Assembly (NCBI GenBank): GCA_905116865.2
Contig: CAJHNH020002558.1
Coordinates: 148,501 to 212,500 of the forward strand
Reading direction: 5' to 3'
DNA length: 64,000 nucleotides
From: Candidula unifasciata
Taxonomy: Eukaryota > Mollusca > Gastropoda > Stylommatophora > Geomitridae
Of this stretch, positions 23,707 through 54,352 are shown in pieces. A model generated the notes under the pieces. It did no database searches and was not told the origin of the DNA. It worked only from the letters and a program-made list of their open reading frames with translations. Both the position numbers and the translations under genes were made by a program. Positions within the stretch are counted from its first letter, which is position 1. Each line of letters opens with the position of its first letter.

Positions 23707-23954
23707 TTAACTCTTTCAGTACCAGAACGTTTCATAGGAGATTCCAAAAAGACAAAATAATCAAGATACTAAATCAAGAATGCATTACTTTCAAAGTGGC
23801 AATATGCATAGTCGTAGTGACCAGTGGGGAAGCCAGATTTCTCTAGTATGTTCTGACCATATGGTAAAAATAAGAGTGCACATTACGCCTTGGAGGGGAA
23901 TCAAGAGGTTAATTCAATCACACAGCAGGCGTTGTTTGGGACTGAAAGAGTTAA
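23707..23954. mobile_element. TTAA MITE, 248 bp
   Basis: Ends TTAACTCTTTCAGTACCAG and GGGACTGAAAGAGTTAA: terminal inverted repeats of about 17 bases with TTAA at both sides. Interior blocks (AAGCCAGATTTCT) are shared with the copies at 30115 and 62949, so these three form one subfamily distinct from the 146-bp one at 22315. Confidence 0.75.
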
Positions 23955-24100
23955 CAACCATCTGTGATAGAAGAGAGTCTGAAATGTCTAGTGTCTTTGT
24001 TTGACCCACTGAACTTATGATGAATTTCATGGCACCAAAAGAGTTTAACATTTCAGATTAATTTCATTACCAATCCTACCTTTCTGAAACAACACTTAGT

Positions 24101-24399
24101 GCTTCTTCATCTTCTTATTGTTCACTGGCAGAAAGTTCTGGTTGTTCATCCACTTCTGGGCATTAGTCTTTTTCCTAAACCTGAGTATTACATTTACATC
24201 CATTTTACACATCTGGCATATCTGTATGCAGACTGTTGGTTCCTTGCCTCTCAGGCAGATGTACTGACTTTGAAGGAAACATCCCAAATAAGACAACTCT
24301 TGCAACATGCTTGTAGGGGGCAGTAGATCTGTTCCTTTTTTATTTCTTTTTAAAAAATCTTTTTCTTTAAAACAATGGGACCCTCGAACCTACACAGGA
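24101..24399 (-). mobile_element. SINE-A element with TSD
   Basis: Antisense copy: CTTCTTCATCTTCTTATTG tail complement at the left, GTTGGTTCCTTGCCTCTCAG inside, CCTACACAGGA end at the right. Flanked by AACACTTAG (24091-24099) and AACACTTAT (24400-24408). An AT-rich stretch interrupts the right end at about 24335-24372. Confidence 0.7.
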
Positions 24400-24408
24400 A
24401 ACACTTAT

Positions 24409-25022
24409 GTTCCTACTTAAGCATTTGAACTGGTTCAGCCACATTGAAAGGCAAAATTCGTTAAAAACCGTACTGGTTGGGAAAAGTCTTGAGAGCAAGG
24501 GAGCGAGAGGTAGATTATTATACAAGTCAGAGAACAACATCAAGAGATGAATGAACAGTAGTTTAAGAAAGTTGAGGGACATTACTCTCTTTATTCAAAT
24601 TTCTTTCAAAATTTCATTGTTTAGCTCGCAGGTTAAAGTCGGTTCTTCTATTTATTGTACAATTTATTGTAACCTGTATACAATGTTGCCTTTATCTTTA
24701 CCTTTTAGTTGTGATATTATACAATGTATGGACATATTGAGCATTTATGTCACAAAAAGAACAAAAAAAAAAAAAAAAAACATAAAACAACTGATACACA
24801 TATAAATAGAACATATAGTAGCCACAAAAACTGAGAATATAAAGAACATGAACAACATACACAAGACAGTATAAGAACAACTAGATCTTTAATAGGCCCG
24901 GACACATTGAAAAAAAACCATGCAGATTCAGACACTAGATGGTAATAGCTTTAATATCACATTAGAAAATAGACCACAAACATGTTACAAACACTCGGTT
25001 ACATTGGTTCTAATGTCAAAAC
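24409..25022. other. AT-rich intron/intergenic DNA
   Basis: AT-rich with a poly-A run near 24763-24780. No exon or element recognised. Confidence 0.35.
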
Positions 25023-25175
25023 GTACTTCTTCTCTCCCTCCTCCTTTTTCTTCTTCTTCCTCATCTTCCTCTCTTCTTTCTCCTCCTCTTCTGCTTTCTC
25101 TTCTTCTGCTTTCTCCTCCTCTTCCTCTTTTTATTCTGCCACTTCTCTTTCTCCTTCTTCTTCTTCAGCAATCTG
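25023..25175. repeat. Polypyrimidine tract (CTTCCT-rich)
   Basis: About 150 bases of almost only C and T (TCTTCTTCCTCATCTTCCTC-like). Serine/proline-rich open frames here come from the tract and are not credible genes. Confidence 0.8.
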
Positions 25176-26089
25176 AGCCTTGAGGTTCATTGCTGCAGAT
25201 GCCGCCTCATCGCCATTCGTATTAACAATATCTAAACTATTCTCTTTGCTCTGATTATTTTGTTTCCCCACCAGTCCTGCTGCTCATTTTCTGCTGGCAA
25301 TACTTTGTCATTATCACATCTCAGTCTGTTTATTATTCACTCACTGGTATTCAGTTCAGTATGATTAAGTCTGTTTCTTATTTCAAGATAATCATAATAT
25401 TTGTCTATTTGTGAGTGTTATCTGCTTCTTGAACATCTACTTGATTTGTTTTCTGTCCTGGCACTGTAAGTCTGTATCACTTAATAATAATGTTAGCTGA
25501 AACCTTTGTCAAGACACCATAATTATGTACATTAACAAATAATTATGGCAACAAAAACAATTGTGAACTTAGCTTTTCCATGTCTCTCTTCAGATTTCTC
25601 AGTTGCTAACTGCTTAGAATGGGTCTAAGCTTGTATAATATTATCACAGGTTGTTTGTTAGTACGTCTCTGCCTCTCTGTCTGTCTACCATTTAGTCTGT
25701 CAGCCACTTTTTCAGCCTGTCTCTCTGTATATGCCTGTCTTGTGTCAATTTCTGCGTGGTTTTTCCTCTCTCCTTGCTGACTTATGTGTCTGTCTGCCTG
25801 GGCCAACGTCACTGTTAACTCTCTATCTACATATTTTTGTTTGGTCCGTCTGTCTTGACGTCAGTCAATTTCTGCCACTCTGTCCTTCTACCTCTGTCTT
25901 TATACCACTTCTTCTTCTCTTCCACCTTGTACCTCATCGGTGTCTCTCTATATTCGTTGATGAGCTCTTTCAAGAACACTATTAAGACTGATCTTCATTT
26001 CTGTAAGGCTGTTCTTAATGCCATCACTCCATATTTTCTGATGTCTTCCACTTGCTGTATACCCGTTGTAACATTTTAGTGTGGCTCGC
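25176..26089. other. No recognisable feature
   Basis: Long pyrimidine-biased stretch with short frames; nothing I can name. Confidence 0.3.
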
Positions 26090-26280
26090 TATGGTAGATA
26101 GTACCAGAGCATTCTTGTAAGGTGTCCAAACCACTTCATTTGTTGTTCTTTGATGACCTGTAAGACTTTATTCCTAGCATTCATCTGATTTCGTGATTTC
26201 ATATTCTGTCTTTGCTTGAAACTTGGCTTATTCAACTGCTGAACATCATGGCACACAGGTGTAACCCATAAGTGCTCCAT
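26090..26280 (-). mobile_element. Non-LTR LINE C-terminal fragment
   Basis: The - strand codes a HLWVTPVCHDVQQLNK-like segment and then VIKEQQMKWFGHLTRM. The 'MKWFGHLTRM' motif is the usual 'FGHxxRM' motif near the C-terminus of RTE-like LINE proteins, as also at 57656-57907. Confidence 0.65.
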
Positions 26281-26389
26281 TCCACTTCTAACTCAAGCCT
26301 GAGTCTGAAGAATCTCAGTGCAGTGCATGAACTCCGTTGCACCAGCAAGAATTTTAAAATACTTTGTATAGATTTTCAACTTAAAATCT

Positions 26390-26602
26390 TCTCCAGGAAG
26401 CGCTGTTAGGCTACTCTTTTTCGATTTCCAACTGCCAAATTATTTTTTACATGCGCAGCAATACACACGGGCGTCAGATCTTACCCAGAGAATATCAAGG
26501 TGAAATTACTAGAAGTCTACGTGAAAAAATCCCAGCCTTCACCGGGGCCTGAACCCGGGACTCCAGCACTCGAGGCGGAAGCCATGCCTCAAGACCATTC
26601 AT
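26390..26602 (-). mobile_element. tRNA-derived SINE (SINE-D)
   Basis: Antisense copy of the element at 34836. The + strand shows GCCTGAACCCGGGACTCC, the complement of a B box, followed by the complement of the head (CGAGGCGGAAGCCATGCCTC). The body block AAATTACTAGAAGTCTACG matches too. Confidence 0.65.
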
Positions 26603-26679
26603 CTTTGATTAATTTGGTCCAATCCTGATGTTAGGCATTAAGTTATTTGTCCAGCTGCATGAAACCAGTTTTTGCATTT

Positions 26680-26975
26680 CTTCTTCTTCTTTGTATTCAC
26701 TGGCTGTAAACACCGATGGAGAAATCTAGTTGTTCCTCCACTTCTGGACTTTGGTCTTGTTTGAGAAATTAAGCTCTTTTTTGTTGTTGTGTGTGCACAT
26801 CCGTTTTACAAATCTTGATTATTTATATGCAGATTGTCGGTTCCTCGTCTCTCAGGCAGATGCACTCGAAGGAAACATACCTAATTACTGGCCCTTTTCA
26901 ATATGCTAGTATGGGGCTGGGTAGGGGGACATGGTGTCTCCGCTCCCACCACATATGGGGCCCCAGAAAACACAA
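26680..26975 (-). mobile_element. SINE-A element
   Basis: Antisense copy: TTCTTCTTCTTTGTATTCAC at the left, GTTCCTCGTCTCTCAGGCAG inside, and GGGGCCCCAGAAAACACAAG at the right. Diverged, with a few insertions; no clear target duplication. Confidence 0.65.
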
Positions 26976-27232
26976 GGGAAGTGTCTGTATATAATCCTCA
27001 TAATTTCAGCATCTGTTTATTCTCCAAATGAGTGAAGCGTCTTTTTTATTTTGTCATCTTCTTTCTGTTCCTCATCTTTCTCTTGTTTTTCTCTTCTTTT
27101 GCTTAACGATGTGACACCAACTGGCCAGGTTTCAGCATTGTCATTAGTCAGTCACATCAGTATCCTATGTAATTCCATCACTCTTTGAAATAAAATCCTA
27201 TCAGTCTATCATATAAAATTCTGTCATTTTAG

Positions 27233-27276
27233 GATATAAAATATTGCCAACTGAGAAACAAAATGAGGAGAATTAA
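27233..27276 (+). CDS. Possible terminal exon e of + strand gene
   Basis: Follows an acceptor (CTGTCATTTTAG). Entered in phase 1 from exon d it reads GYKILPTEKQNEEN and then TAA at 27274-27276, which would end the protein. The nearest AATAAA is at 27754. Alternatively this is an internal segment, since GC/GTAAGT follows at 27278, or it is chance. Weak call. Confidence 0.3.
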
Positions 27277-27469
27277 GGCGTAAGTGAAAATTTTGAGTTC
27301 AAAGTCCAGTCTCACTTTATTGTCTGTTTAGGGTTAACTTTAGGTTTAGTTCTTAAAGGGGAGTATTTCTTTTTCCATTTTATAATTGCTATTATGATAT
27401 TACGTTTATGACCAATAACATACGAACGCCGTACCCCATTGTAAGCTGTTGCAGGTATTGCTCAAGCCC

Positions 27470-27735
27470 ATATTGCAATGAGGAAATCACATTGTGCGGT
27501 GGCTGACATGCTTGTCTGCCGATGCAGTGGTCATGTGTTCGAATTTTCCTTGAGGCAGATATTTTTCTTAAATCTGGTCTTCCAATTGACCCAGCTCTAA
27601 GTGGTTAGCAGGCGATGTTCTGGAAAGTAAAGGTTGTCAGCTGAAATTAACCACCTTGTCCATCGGTGATGACATGAGGCTAACATACCATTTCTACTTT
27701 GCACTGGAGAATCTGGAACAATGTCCTTTACATTT
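27470..27735 (+). mobile_element. tRNA-like SINE (SINE-F)
   Basis: Head GTGCGGTGGCTGACATGCTT with a B-box-like TGTGTTCGAATTTTCC, then a body containing TTGACCCAGCTCTAAGTGG. Only one clear copy in the window, so the call rests on the tRNA-like A and B box spacing. Confidence 0.45.
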
Positions 27736-28059
27736 ACTGGTTCTAGTAGTTAATAAAGTTGAAATGAAGTAAAGTGTAAGGCTCATACTCTATCCCAGTG
27801 TGTCTACAAGTCAGTGCTGGTTATCTGTGTTATGTGTAGTCTGAGGTCTATCTGAAGCTAAGCTTCTGATGACCATTTCTGACTCTGCTATCAATTTATA
27901 AACCTAAATTCACTCCCAACAAAATGAGCTCTGAACACAAGCGTGTGATACCAGATTAACTGATCTTAGGTACAGCAGCGCACATTATTTTTTTTTAAAG
28001 TAAACTAAACAATTTTAAATTCTAATCTCAAATCAGCACTGTGGTGTAGAGTAGAAATA

Positions 28060-28482
28060 TGGAGAACAACTAAGGCAATTAATAATAAACTACAAATATT
28101 CATTAACTGATGCCAGCACAGAATAGAAGGAATTAAATGGTATAATAAAATCACTAATATAGAGCTTAAGGAGAAAACTAAACAAGTTCAAGTGGACTAA
28201 GAGGTGAAGAAAAGACGCTGGAATTGGATAGGACACACGTTGATACAAATTTGAGAACAGTATTACTAGAATGTCTTCGCAATGGAACCTACAGGAGCAT
28301 AGAAATGAAGAAAGACAAAAAAAAAAAAAAAACACGGAGAAGGGAGCTAGAGACCGAAGTTAAAAAAGATGGGGAGGACATGTGGGGAGCTGCATGTGAT
28401 AGTGAAGGATAGAACGAGTTGACGTGAGTTGGTTGATGACCTATGCTCCACTGGGGGTTAGAAAGGCAGAAGAAGAAGAAGA
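28060..28482 (+). mobile_element. Non-LTR LINE 3' end with AAG tail
   Basis: Decayed C-terminus recognisable by KRRWNWIGHTL, a NVFAMEPTG remnant of 'ALEWNPQG', TRRRELETEVKKDGED and a DDLCSTGG-like segment at 28425-28455. It ends in AGGCAGAAGAAGAAGAAG, a GAA/AAG tail. Internal stops and frame changes show it is dead. Confidence 0.65.
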
Positions 28483-29050
28483 CAAAATCTGACATATTTT
28501 CAGTACAACGTCTGACGGATTAATGGTACCAGTGATTCGTTGTTTGATGGTGTAGAGTGTAGATGATTGTGTCATTTATACATACAGGTTGAGCTGACAG
28601 GCAGATAAATAGATTGATAGAGTTGAACCCATGATTGTGATTGCATTGATGAACTGAGTAATAATAAGATAGTAATGACACGACATTCATTTATCATTTA
28701 CAGAAGTCACACTTTAGCTTTGAAGGCTCCTCCGTGTGGGTTTTCTTTTGTGCGGAGGTGGAGCAGGGGTGTTTAAAAGATGAGACCCACCTCTCTTTAG
28801 AATCATGTCATATTAAGCGACTGATTAAGAATTACCTGAAATAGGATGTATGGGGCAGGGTGCAGATATCACAGCCTTGCTGTAAACCACAACTTAACCT
28901 GCCAGCCGCCCTTTTAAGGTTAAATGCAGAAGGATAAGTAGAAGCTCCATATGTTTTACAGTTGTATGTCTTCTCATTGAAAGATGCAGTTATGGGAATA
29001 TACAAGCAAAATTATCCACAAATGTAGTTTGGTTTTATAGGTTTCCAGAT

Positions 29051-48722
<19,672 letters not shown>

Positions 48723-48798
48723 TGTAGTGACGACAGTGATTATGGCGCAGATATCACACTACTCAAGCTTTGATCACTTTCCCGCACCTTTAAGTGTG

Positions 48799-48805
48799 TT
48801 ATATA
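48799..48805 (-). promoter_or_regulatory. Possible TATA box (TATATAA)
   Basis: TATATAA on the - strand, about 77 bases upstream of the ATG at 48722, would place transcription start near 48770 with a short 5' UTR. AT-rich DNA makes chance matches common. Confidence 0.3.
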
Positions 48806-48809
48806 CTTA

Positions 48810-50400
48810 CAGCTGTTTATTATGTTACTGTTTCATTTATTGCTCATCGTTGCATGCGACTTTCTTTTGGTTGACCTGCTGCAATAAAACTATCGAGTTT
48901 TCGTACATGTAATGTTATTCTCAACGGCAAATCCTATACTTGACGAATTCTTATTTCGTCTGAGTGTCTCTTCTGTCGTAGATATATTAGCTGTGACCTC
49001 ACTTTAAAGCGATGGAGATATAGGGACGATCAGGTTTTAAGTTAGTAACCGTCAAGCTAATTCTGTAAGGATCTACATATGATGTGTTGCTCTTGCAGTC
49101 ATGGGTCACCTTCTCACTCAGTTGATTGCTTCTGTTTCAGTACTCTTCGCAGAGAATACTTCACCTCTGTCAGTGATTGTCAGAAAAGATCTACCATAGA
49201 TCGGCACTGATTATTTTATGGGAATTTTTCCGACCCTTTATTAGCTCAGTGATTTCAGATGGACTTTAAACCGGCCAATGATTAGCTAACTACAACCTTT
49301 AGATCAACGTTTCTTTGGAATGATAATACCTTAGAACTGTGTGACCATCAAGTCACTTTTTATGTTCTCACAGGCTGTCAGCATGTCTGACAATTCCAAT
49401 AGCAACACTCCTGATGCCAGCAGGCACGTCAGTCGCAGGGAACGGTAGCTGCTGCATGAAAACCCTACAAAAGTATTTATTTATGATATTTCAACTCGTA
49501 GCTCCAAGTATGTCAGTCTGAAATCACTCATTTGTTTGCTATAACACATTGACTTGCTTCATTCAGTGTGGTGGACTTTATCTCCTGTCTTGTAGTTTCT
49601 GATGACCATTATTGTTTATTTGGAAATTGCCAGCACCATATTTTACCAGTAGTAATATGGCTTTTATGAGAACATTTAGTGGTAGGTACTTAAAGGAAAA
49701 GCTATATTCTTATGTAACGAAGCGCGGCACTGTACAAGCAGTTGGTAAATGCTAAATAGTCAAATGCTGACATTTCCACTGTATCTATCCATCCCTACAT
49801 TAAATAGATAGTCCGATATTCTCATTGCAAGATATTCCTTCGCACACAAGCAGAAGAGCTACACACAGAGCACAGATTGAATGTTGACGTAACGTGTATG
49901 TATTGGCACGCGGTAATATACCCACTCTGGTAAGCTGCTACAACCACAGTCGAATAATAAAATAACACATGTAGACAGACCAGTCCTGGCACTAACGTAA
50001 TACAGTTTGGTTAGCTGTCAGATCCGAATTATTCCAGCAACATACACACCACATGCACACACACAAGACTAGTTGCTAGGGATACTGGTTGTCTACACAG
50101 ACCACAAGGTTGACACCCTCCAGAACGACACCCCAATTGCGCGCCTGAATAACAACTTGAGATAAGCACCCCTACAGAGAACCCTGAAAGACACCCCCCG
50201 GACACGTCAAATGTTCTTGCAAGTTCTTTATTACAGCCGTATAAATTTGTCATTGAACTGCCTCACTTTTAACGCCAGCGCTTTTCGCTTTTCACGTTTT
50301 AAACCCACATTTCACACTTGTGTTTTCTTGTTTGATTTTTCCCACCCTTTTCTGAATTCTTCTCTTTTTCTGTTTAATCAGGGCCTCTTTCGTGGTGTTT
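48810..50400. other. Intergenic DNA, no recognised feature
   Basis: Upstream of the 525-aa gene. No exons, LINE motifs or SINE blocks recognised over about 1.6 kb; may contain regulatory DNA. Confidence 0.4.
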
Positions 50401-50404
50401 TGTT

Positions 50405-50807
50405 ATACGGGTCGAACGACCCTTTTTCATGGGTCGCCCAAGACCCTCGTAAAACACATATTCACTGAATTTATGAAGTAGCACCGAAGACAATTTTATG
50501 TTTAAGGGTCACCACAACACGAGGAACTGTATTCAATTCCCGTCATTTTTAGGCTGAAATTTGTCTTTATTTGAAGCCCTGCTCTAGCTTTTGCCAGGGG
50601 CCGCAATATAGCCTGGTCATAATTATGGCCTAAAGGCTGAACGCGGTTTCTGGGACCTCTCCACTGTGATCATCACCCACAAGGTGGCACTTTGTGTCAT
50701 CGGGTGTTTATCGCTTGTGTGATGTCCTAGTGGGGTAGAAAGTCAGTCAGTCAGTCAGTCGGAACTGTATTAAAGGGTCGCGGTATTGGGAAGGTTGAGA
50801 ACCACTG
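50405..50807 (-). mobile_element. SPIN-like hAT non-autonomous transposon, interrupted
   Basis: GGGTCGAACGACCC, GGGTCGCCCAAGACC, AAAACACATATTC, GGGTCACCACAACACGAGG, AACTGTATT, then after a SINE insertion AAAGGGTCGCGGTATTGGGA and GGTTGAGAACCACTG. From memory this is the order and wording of SPIN non-autonomous hAT elements, whose ends read CAGYGGTTCTCAACC. The right end at 50807 is intact. The left end is truncated or diverged. A 227-bp SINE-G interrupts it. Confidence 0.75.
50534..50760 (+). mobile_element. SINE-G element with perfect 11-bp TSD
   Basis: Flanked by GGAACTGTATT at 50523-50533 and 50761-50771. Body blocks as in 45318 (GCTTTTGCCAGGGGCCGC, AACGCGGTTTCTGGGACC, AAGGTGGCACTTTGTGTCAT) and an (AGTC)n tail at 50741-50759. 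The tandem tail and TSD show retroposition and fix the family borders. Confidence 0.85.
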
Positions 50808-51884
50808 GTGTAAGTAAACTTTTGCTAGACTGGATATGCCAAGTCACTACTGGGATTTAATCTGGGTTATCCTCACGGCACTCCGGACAAGGCTATAGAA
50901 ACTCAGATCCCTGTTCAACATATACATCAGTGCGGCTAAGTGTGGCAGTCGTATGCTAGTTGACAAGACCTCTCATATGTCTGGTGCGCCTGTCATGCCT
51001 TGTTGTGCCCATCTCTACTTCCAAATATCTTATTGTTAGCAGCAATGTGGACGCACTGTCCTCTGAGCGAATTAGATTGTTCTGCCTCTAATATATTAAT
51101 ATTTCGCAGGATTCATATGTTGGCCATCTACAAATAGGAATAGGTTTTCGGACTGTGCGATGGAGTACGTACACCAGAGCCCAGTCTTCAACAGACGTTT
51201 AATCAGTATGAGTAGTATGTAACGTCCAACAGATTGTTGGTTATGTTGCAGTTGCAGAGGTACAGCATAATGAATTAATAACACTGCACCACGCCTGTGT
51301 GTTCCACACAAATTGATACTACCCTTACACCAGCTTGCGTTTTAAGTTAAAAGCACCCATCCCTCGAGATACATATCAACCTATCCCACTATAGAACCCC
51401 TTCCCAAACCCCCTCTCTTATAGTCTTTATAAACGTACCGTTACAACCCTTGCCCCACATTTCCGTCCCATTTTTCCCCCTCTACCCTCTTGACAAAAAT
51501 CTATATCGAACTGGCAGGTGTGAAAACTCCAAGGTACTGCGATATTATTCACAAGTGAATCACAGACCCCGTTCTCCCTGGTGCATGATTTACAAGGCAA
51601 TATACGCTTGATGTGTTTACGGCTGTTGGGTTCTAGAGGAACTGTTGGGTATTGGCCGCCAGTCTCTGGAACCTTTAATATCCTGTAGGTGTATGTATCC
51701 ACACACACGCACTATAGTCTTTGTGTGGGAACCTGTGTGAATGAGAATTTAACTTTCATGGACCGCTGAGTGCCAGCGGCTTGTGGGTTAAGCTTGGTCC
51801 CTTTAACTACAGGAATCCAGCTTCAGGCTTATATGAATATGTTAGTAGGTAGTTGGATGGCAGTGACACCAAGAAGACATTTTT
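50808..51884. other. Intergenic DNA, no recognised feature
   Basis: Short frames on both strands lack motifs; none of the shared repeat blocks found. Confidence 0.35.
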
Positions 51885-52350
51885 TGAATGTGTGAATTAC
51901 AAATCGACATCACAGCACTCGGGAAACTCCCATAGGCGCTTCGTCCCTATCTTTGGCAGCAGGCAAAGAGTTCCTATTCAGAAAGCACCAGTGACTGTCT
52001 TATTGTACATCGATCTTGCCTTTACCTTGATGTTGAGCGTCTGCGAGATCCCCTGGTAACTCCTCACAGCGTCATTTTTCTCAGACCAAAAAAGATCTGT
52101 TTGTGTCTCCGCACTGTCACTCGCTCCCAAAGTGCCCCTCACAACGTCTCGCTTTTCATACATTATTTTAGCACCATGTGGCGCAGAACCGGACAGTCTT
52201 TCTACTGCTCGTTTTCCATCACATCGGCATAACCTGGAGAAAATATCCAAAGGACGCTGACTACCGGGACCTCTGAAGTGATGCTTGCCACTGTGACTGA
52301 ACATGCCTGTCTCCACCTTTCTCAACATACTCTGTGAGTCATTTACAATT
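51885..52350 (-). mobile_element. Family R LINE, RNase H end
   Basis: Antisense. Near 52340 it reads NDSQSMLRKVETGMFSHSGK; then SQRPLDIFSRLCRCDGKRAV, ERLSGSAPHGAKIMYEKRDV and a NIKVKARSMYNKTVTGAF-like segment. The last 100 bp (51890-51980) are decayed. Confidence 0.7.
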
Positions 52351-52489
52351 GCGACATATGTGTATGAAAAATTATTTGACAGTACAAAGGATCTGGTTTT
52401 TATGTCCTATGTTATCATGTGTCCCCGAAAATAAATCATTACCGGAACAAAGGCCCTTAGATGATTTTTTTTTGGGTGGGGGGGGGGGG

Positions 52490-53140
52490 GGGAAGTGTTT
52501 CATCAGCATCATCTTCAAGTGCCTTGCCGACTGACGTGGGCGATCATGCCCATACCCAGTCTGCGATCCGCGCAGCTCACGTATGCATCAGTTCGTACCA
52601 AAGAAACACAAGAATCTTTTCGCGCTGTCTTTCTATGTCTCTTTTTCCAAAGGTCTTCCCAGTGATCACGGCATTTTCCAGTTTCCCTTCTCTCATAACA
52701 TGAGCTGTGTCTTTCTATGTCTCTTAAGTTTCTTCAAAGGTCTTACAGAACATCTGGGTTGCACTTCTTGGCTGTCAAAGGGATTCTTCTGTGAAACCAT
52801 ATCTCGAAGGCCTCAATAAATTGTTCGGCTTGTTTGATAATTGTCCAGGTTTCAGCACGGCATTTTCTTTGATCTATCTGTCTCTTATTCTGTCTTCATT
52901 TTATTAAATTCCAGTTTCCCTTCTTACTTCTGTCCTCACATTATTCAAACAGAGGTTCATTTTATCACTTTCTGCCAGCACCGTATCTATCAATTCCTAT
53001 AGTTCTTTCTGACTTGTCACTATCAAGACGGTGTCATCAGCATAACTCAAAATGTTTATATCATGCCTACCAACCACACTTTCTGGCTTATCCATGATAG
53101 ATGGAATTATATATTCACTGTATAATAAAAAAAAGGGGGG
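52490..53140 (-). mobile_element. RTE-type LINE fragment, antisense
   Basis: On the - strand: NILSYADDTVLIVTSQKEL (RT catalytic motif) near 53010-53070, and at the left the end block HVMREGKLENAVITGK, KRDIERQREK-like and GMIAHVSRQGT with a GATGATGCTGATG tail complement. Same family as the copy at 18138. The middle is deleted or decayed. Confidence 0.7.
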
Positions 53141-53163
53141 GGAATTAGGTGATAGTTTAATCC

Positions 53164-53418
53164 GTGTCGTACTTCTCTCGTCGACTAGACGCTCGCCTGC
53201 CGATCCGAAGGTCGTGGGTTCAGACCCTTACAGAGCCAGCTTTATTTTCCTTCCAACACGACTTTTGCTCCACGGGTCGACCCATCCATATAAGGGTATC
53301 AGGTCAGGTCATGGAAAGTAATGGCGACCGTTTGTTGACCTTATAAAACAACGATTGCTGATTGGTCTATGAAAATATGAGTCAAGTTGCCTATACCCGA
53401 ATGCCCACTGGCGTGTAA
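53164..53418 (+). mobile_element. tRNA-derived SINE (SINE-B)
   Basis: GACTAGACGCTCGCCTGCCG, GGTCGTGGGTTCAGACCC, CTCCACGGGTCGACCCATCC, TGATTGGTCTATGAAAATAT and a GAATGCCCACTGGCG end. Confidence 0.7.
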
Positions 53419-53735
53419 TGGGAGCGTTACTGTTACTAAAACCTACTGCAGGATCAGTTGTATCAGATCTCTCAAGCCGGCTGTGTCAGCAAACGATGAC
53501 ATTTGTCTGTCTACAAGTGAACAAACACTTGTCAGTGATCGCAGTACAAGTGGCAACCAGGGACAACACGGGCAGCGGTAGTCACAACACCACCAGACAG
53601 AGCTGATCGATCTTCAGAGCTGGACAAATACAGTTCTAAGCCAAGGATTTGATTTCTGTAACTGCAAGCTGTTTGTATATGCATGTGTGTATAAATACAT
53701 ATATGTATGTGTATATGCGCGTGTGTATATTATAC

Positions 53736-53736
<1 letters not shown>

Positions 53737-53814
<78 letters not shown>

Positions 53815-53815
53815 C
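53737..53815. repeat. (TA)n microsatellite
   Basis: Almost perfect TA run of about 75 bases; frames across it are artefacts. Confidence 0.97.
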
Positions 53816-53834
53816 ATACACACATGTGAAGCAA

Positions 53835-54015
53835 ACAAAACAGCAAGATTGATTAAGAGAAGGATGAACAGAAAGGCGACTGCAAGAGATCCCCTTCCTA
53901 GCACAACACTCATTTCATGTCCTTACTGCCCAAGAGCTTTTCGGGCTCGCATCGGCCTCATCAGTCTCCTTCTTACTCATACTTGATGAAAAAGAGGGGT
54001 CATCATCATCTTGAC
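53835..54015 (+). mobile_element. LINE 3' end with zinc-finger-like C-terminus
   Basis: Codes [19 protein letters not shown] and then [18 protein letters not shown] ending in a LTHT stop. Cxx[11 protein letters not shown] and TH form the C2H2-like tail common at the C-terminus of a group of LINE proteins. GGTCATCATCATCTTGACTG follows as the 3' end. Confidence 0.6.
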
Positions 54016-54019
54016 TGAC

Positions 54020-54020
54020 A

Positions 54021-54110
<90 letters not shown>
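54020..54110. repeat. (CA)n(TA)n microsatellite
   Basis: CA run of about 20 bases then about 70 bases of TA. Confidence 0.97.
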
Positions 54111-54113
<3 letters not shown>

Positions 54114-54188
54114 AGAGACTTGAAGTTGTGTTATACTACATGCACATTTGGTTACTAGATTTATCAAAGGCGTTAGGGTCTCTTCGGA

Positions 54189-54345
54189 AGCCGTGGTGAT
54201 GTAACGGCTAGACGCTCGCCTACGGATCTGAAAGACGTGGCTTCAGGTCCTGAAAGAGTGGACTTTTTTTTTTTTCAAAAATGACCTTGGCTCCCAGTTT
54301 GACTCATCCTGGGAAGTAAAGTCAGCGGGCGGAATGTTGAACACA
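54189..54345 (+). mobile_element. SINE-B, 3'-shortened
   Basis: GATGTAACGGCTAGACGCTC, CTGAAAGACGTGGCTTCAGG, ACCTTGGCTCCCAGTTTGAC. The copy lacks the end block and runs into a family R LINE at 54353. Confidence 0.65.
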
Positions 54346-54352
54346 TCAGCAC

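Noticed and set aside
25023..25183. Serine/proline-rich open frames
   Set aside because: Low-complexity polypyrimidine tract; no coding evidence.
53687..53986. Tyr/Ile-rich open frame ending in a zinc-finger-like motif as a single gene
   Set aside because: The left part is a TA microsatellite; only the right part (53835-54015) is meaningful and it is a LINE end.
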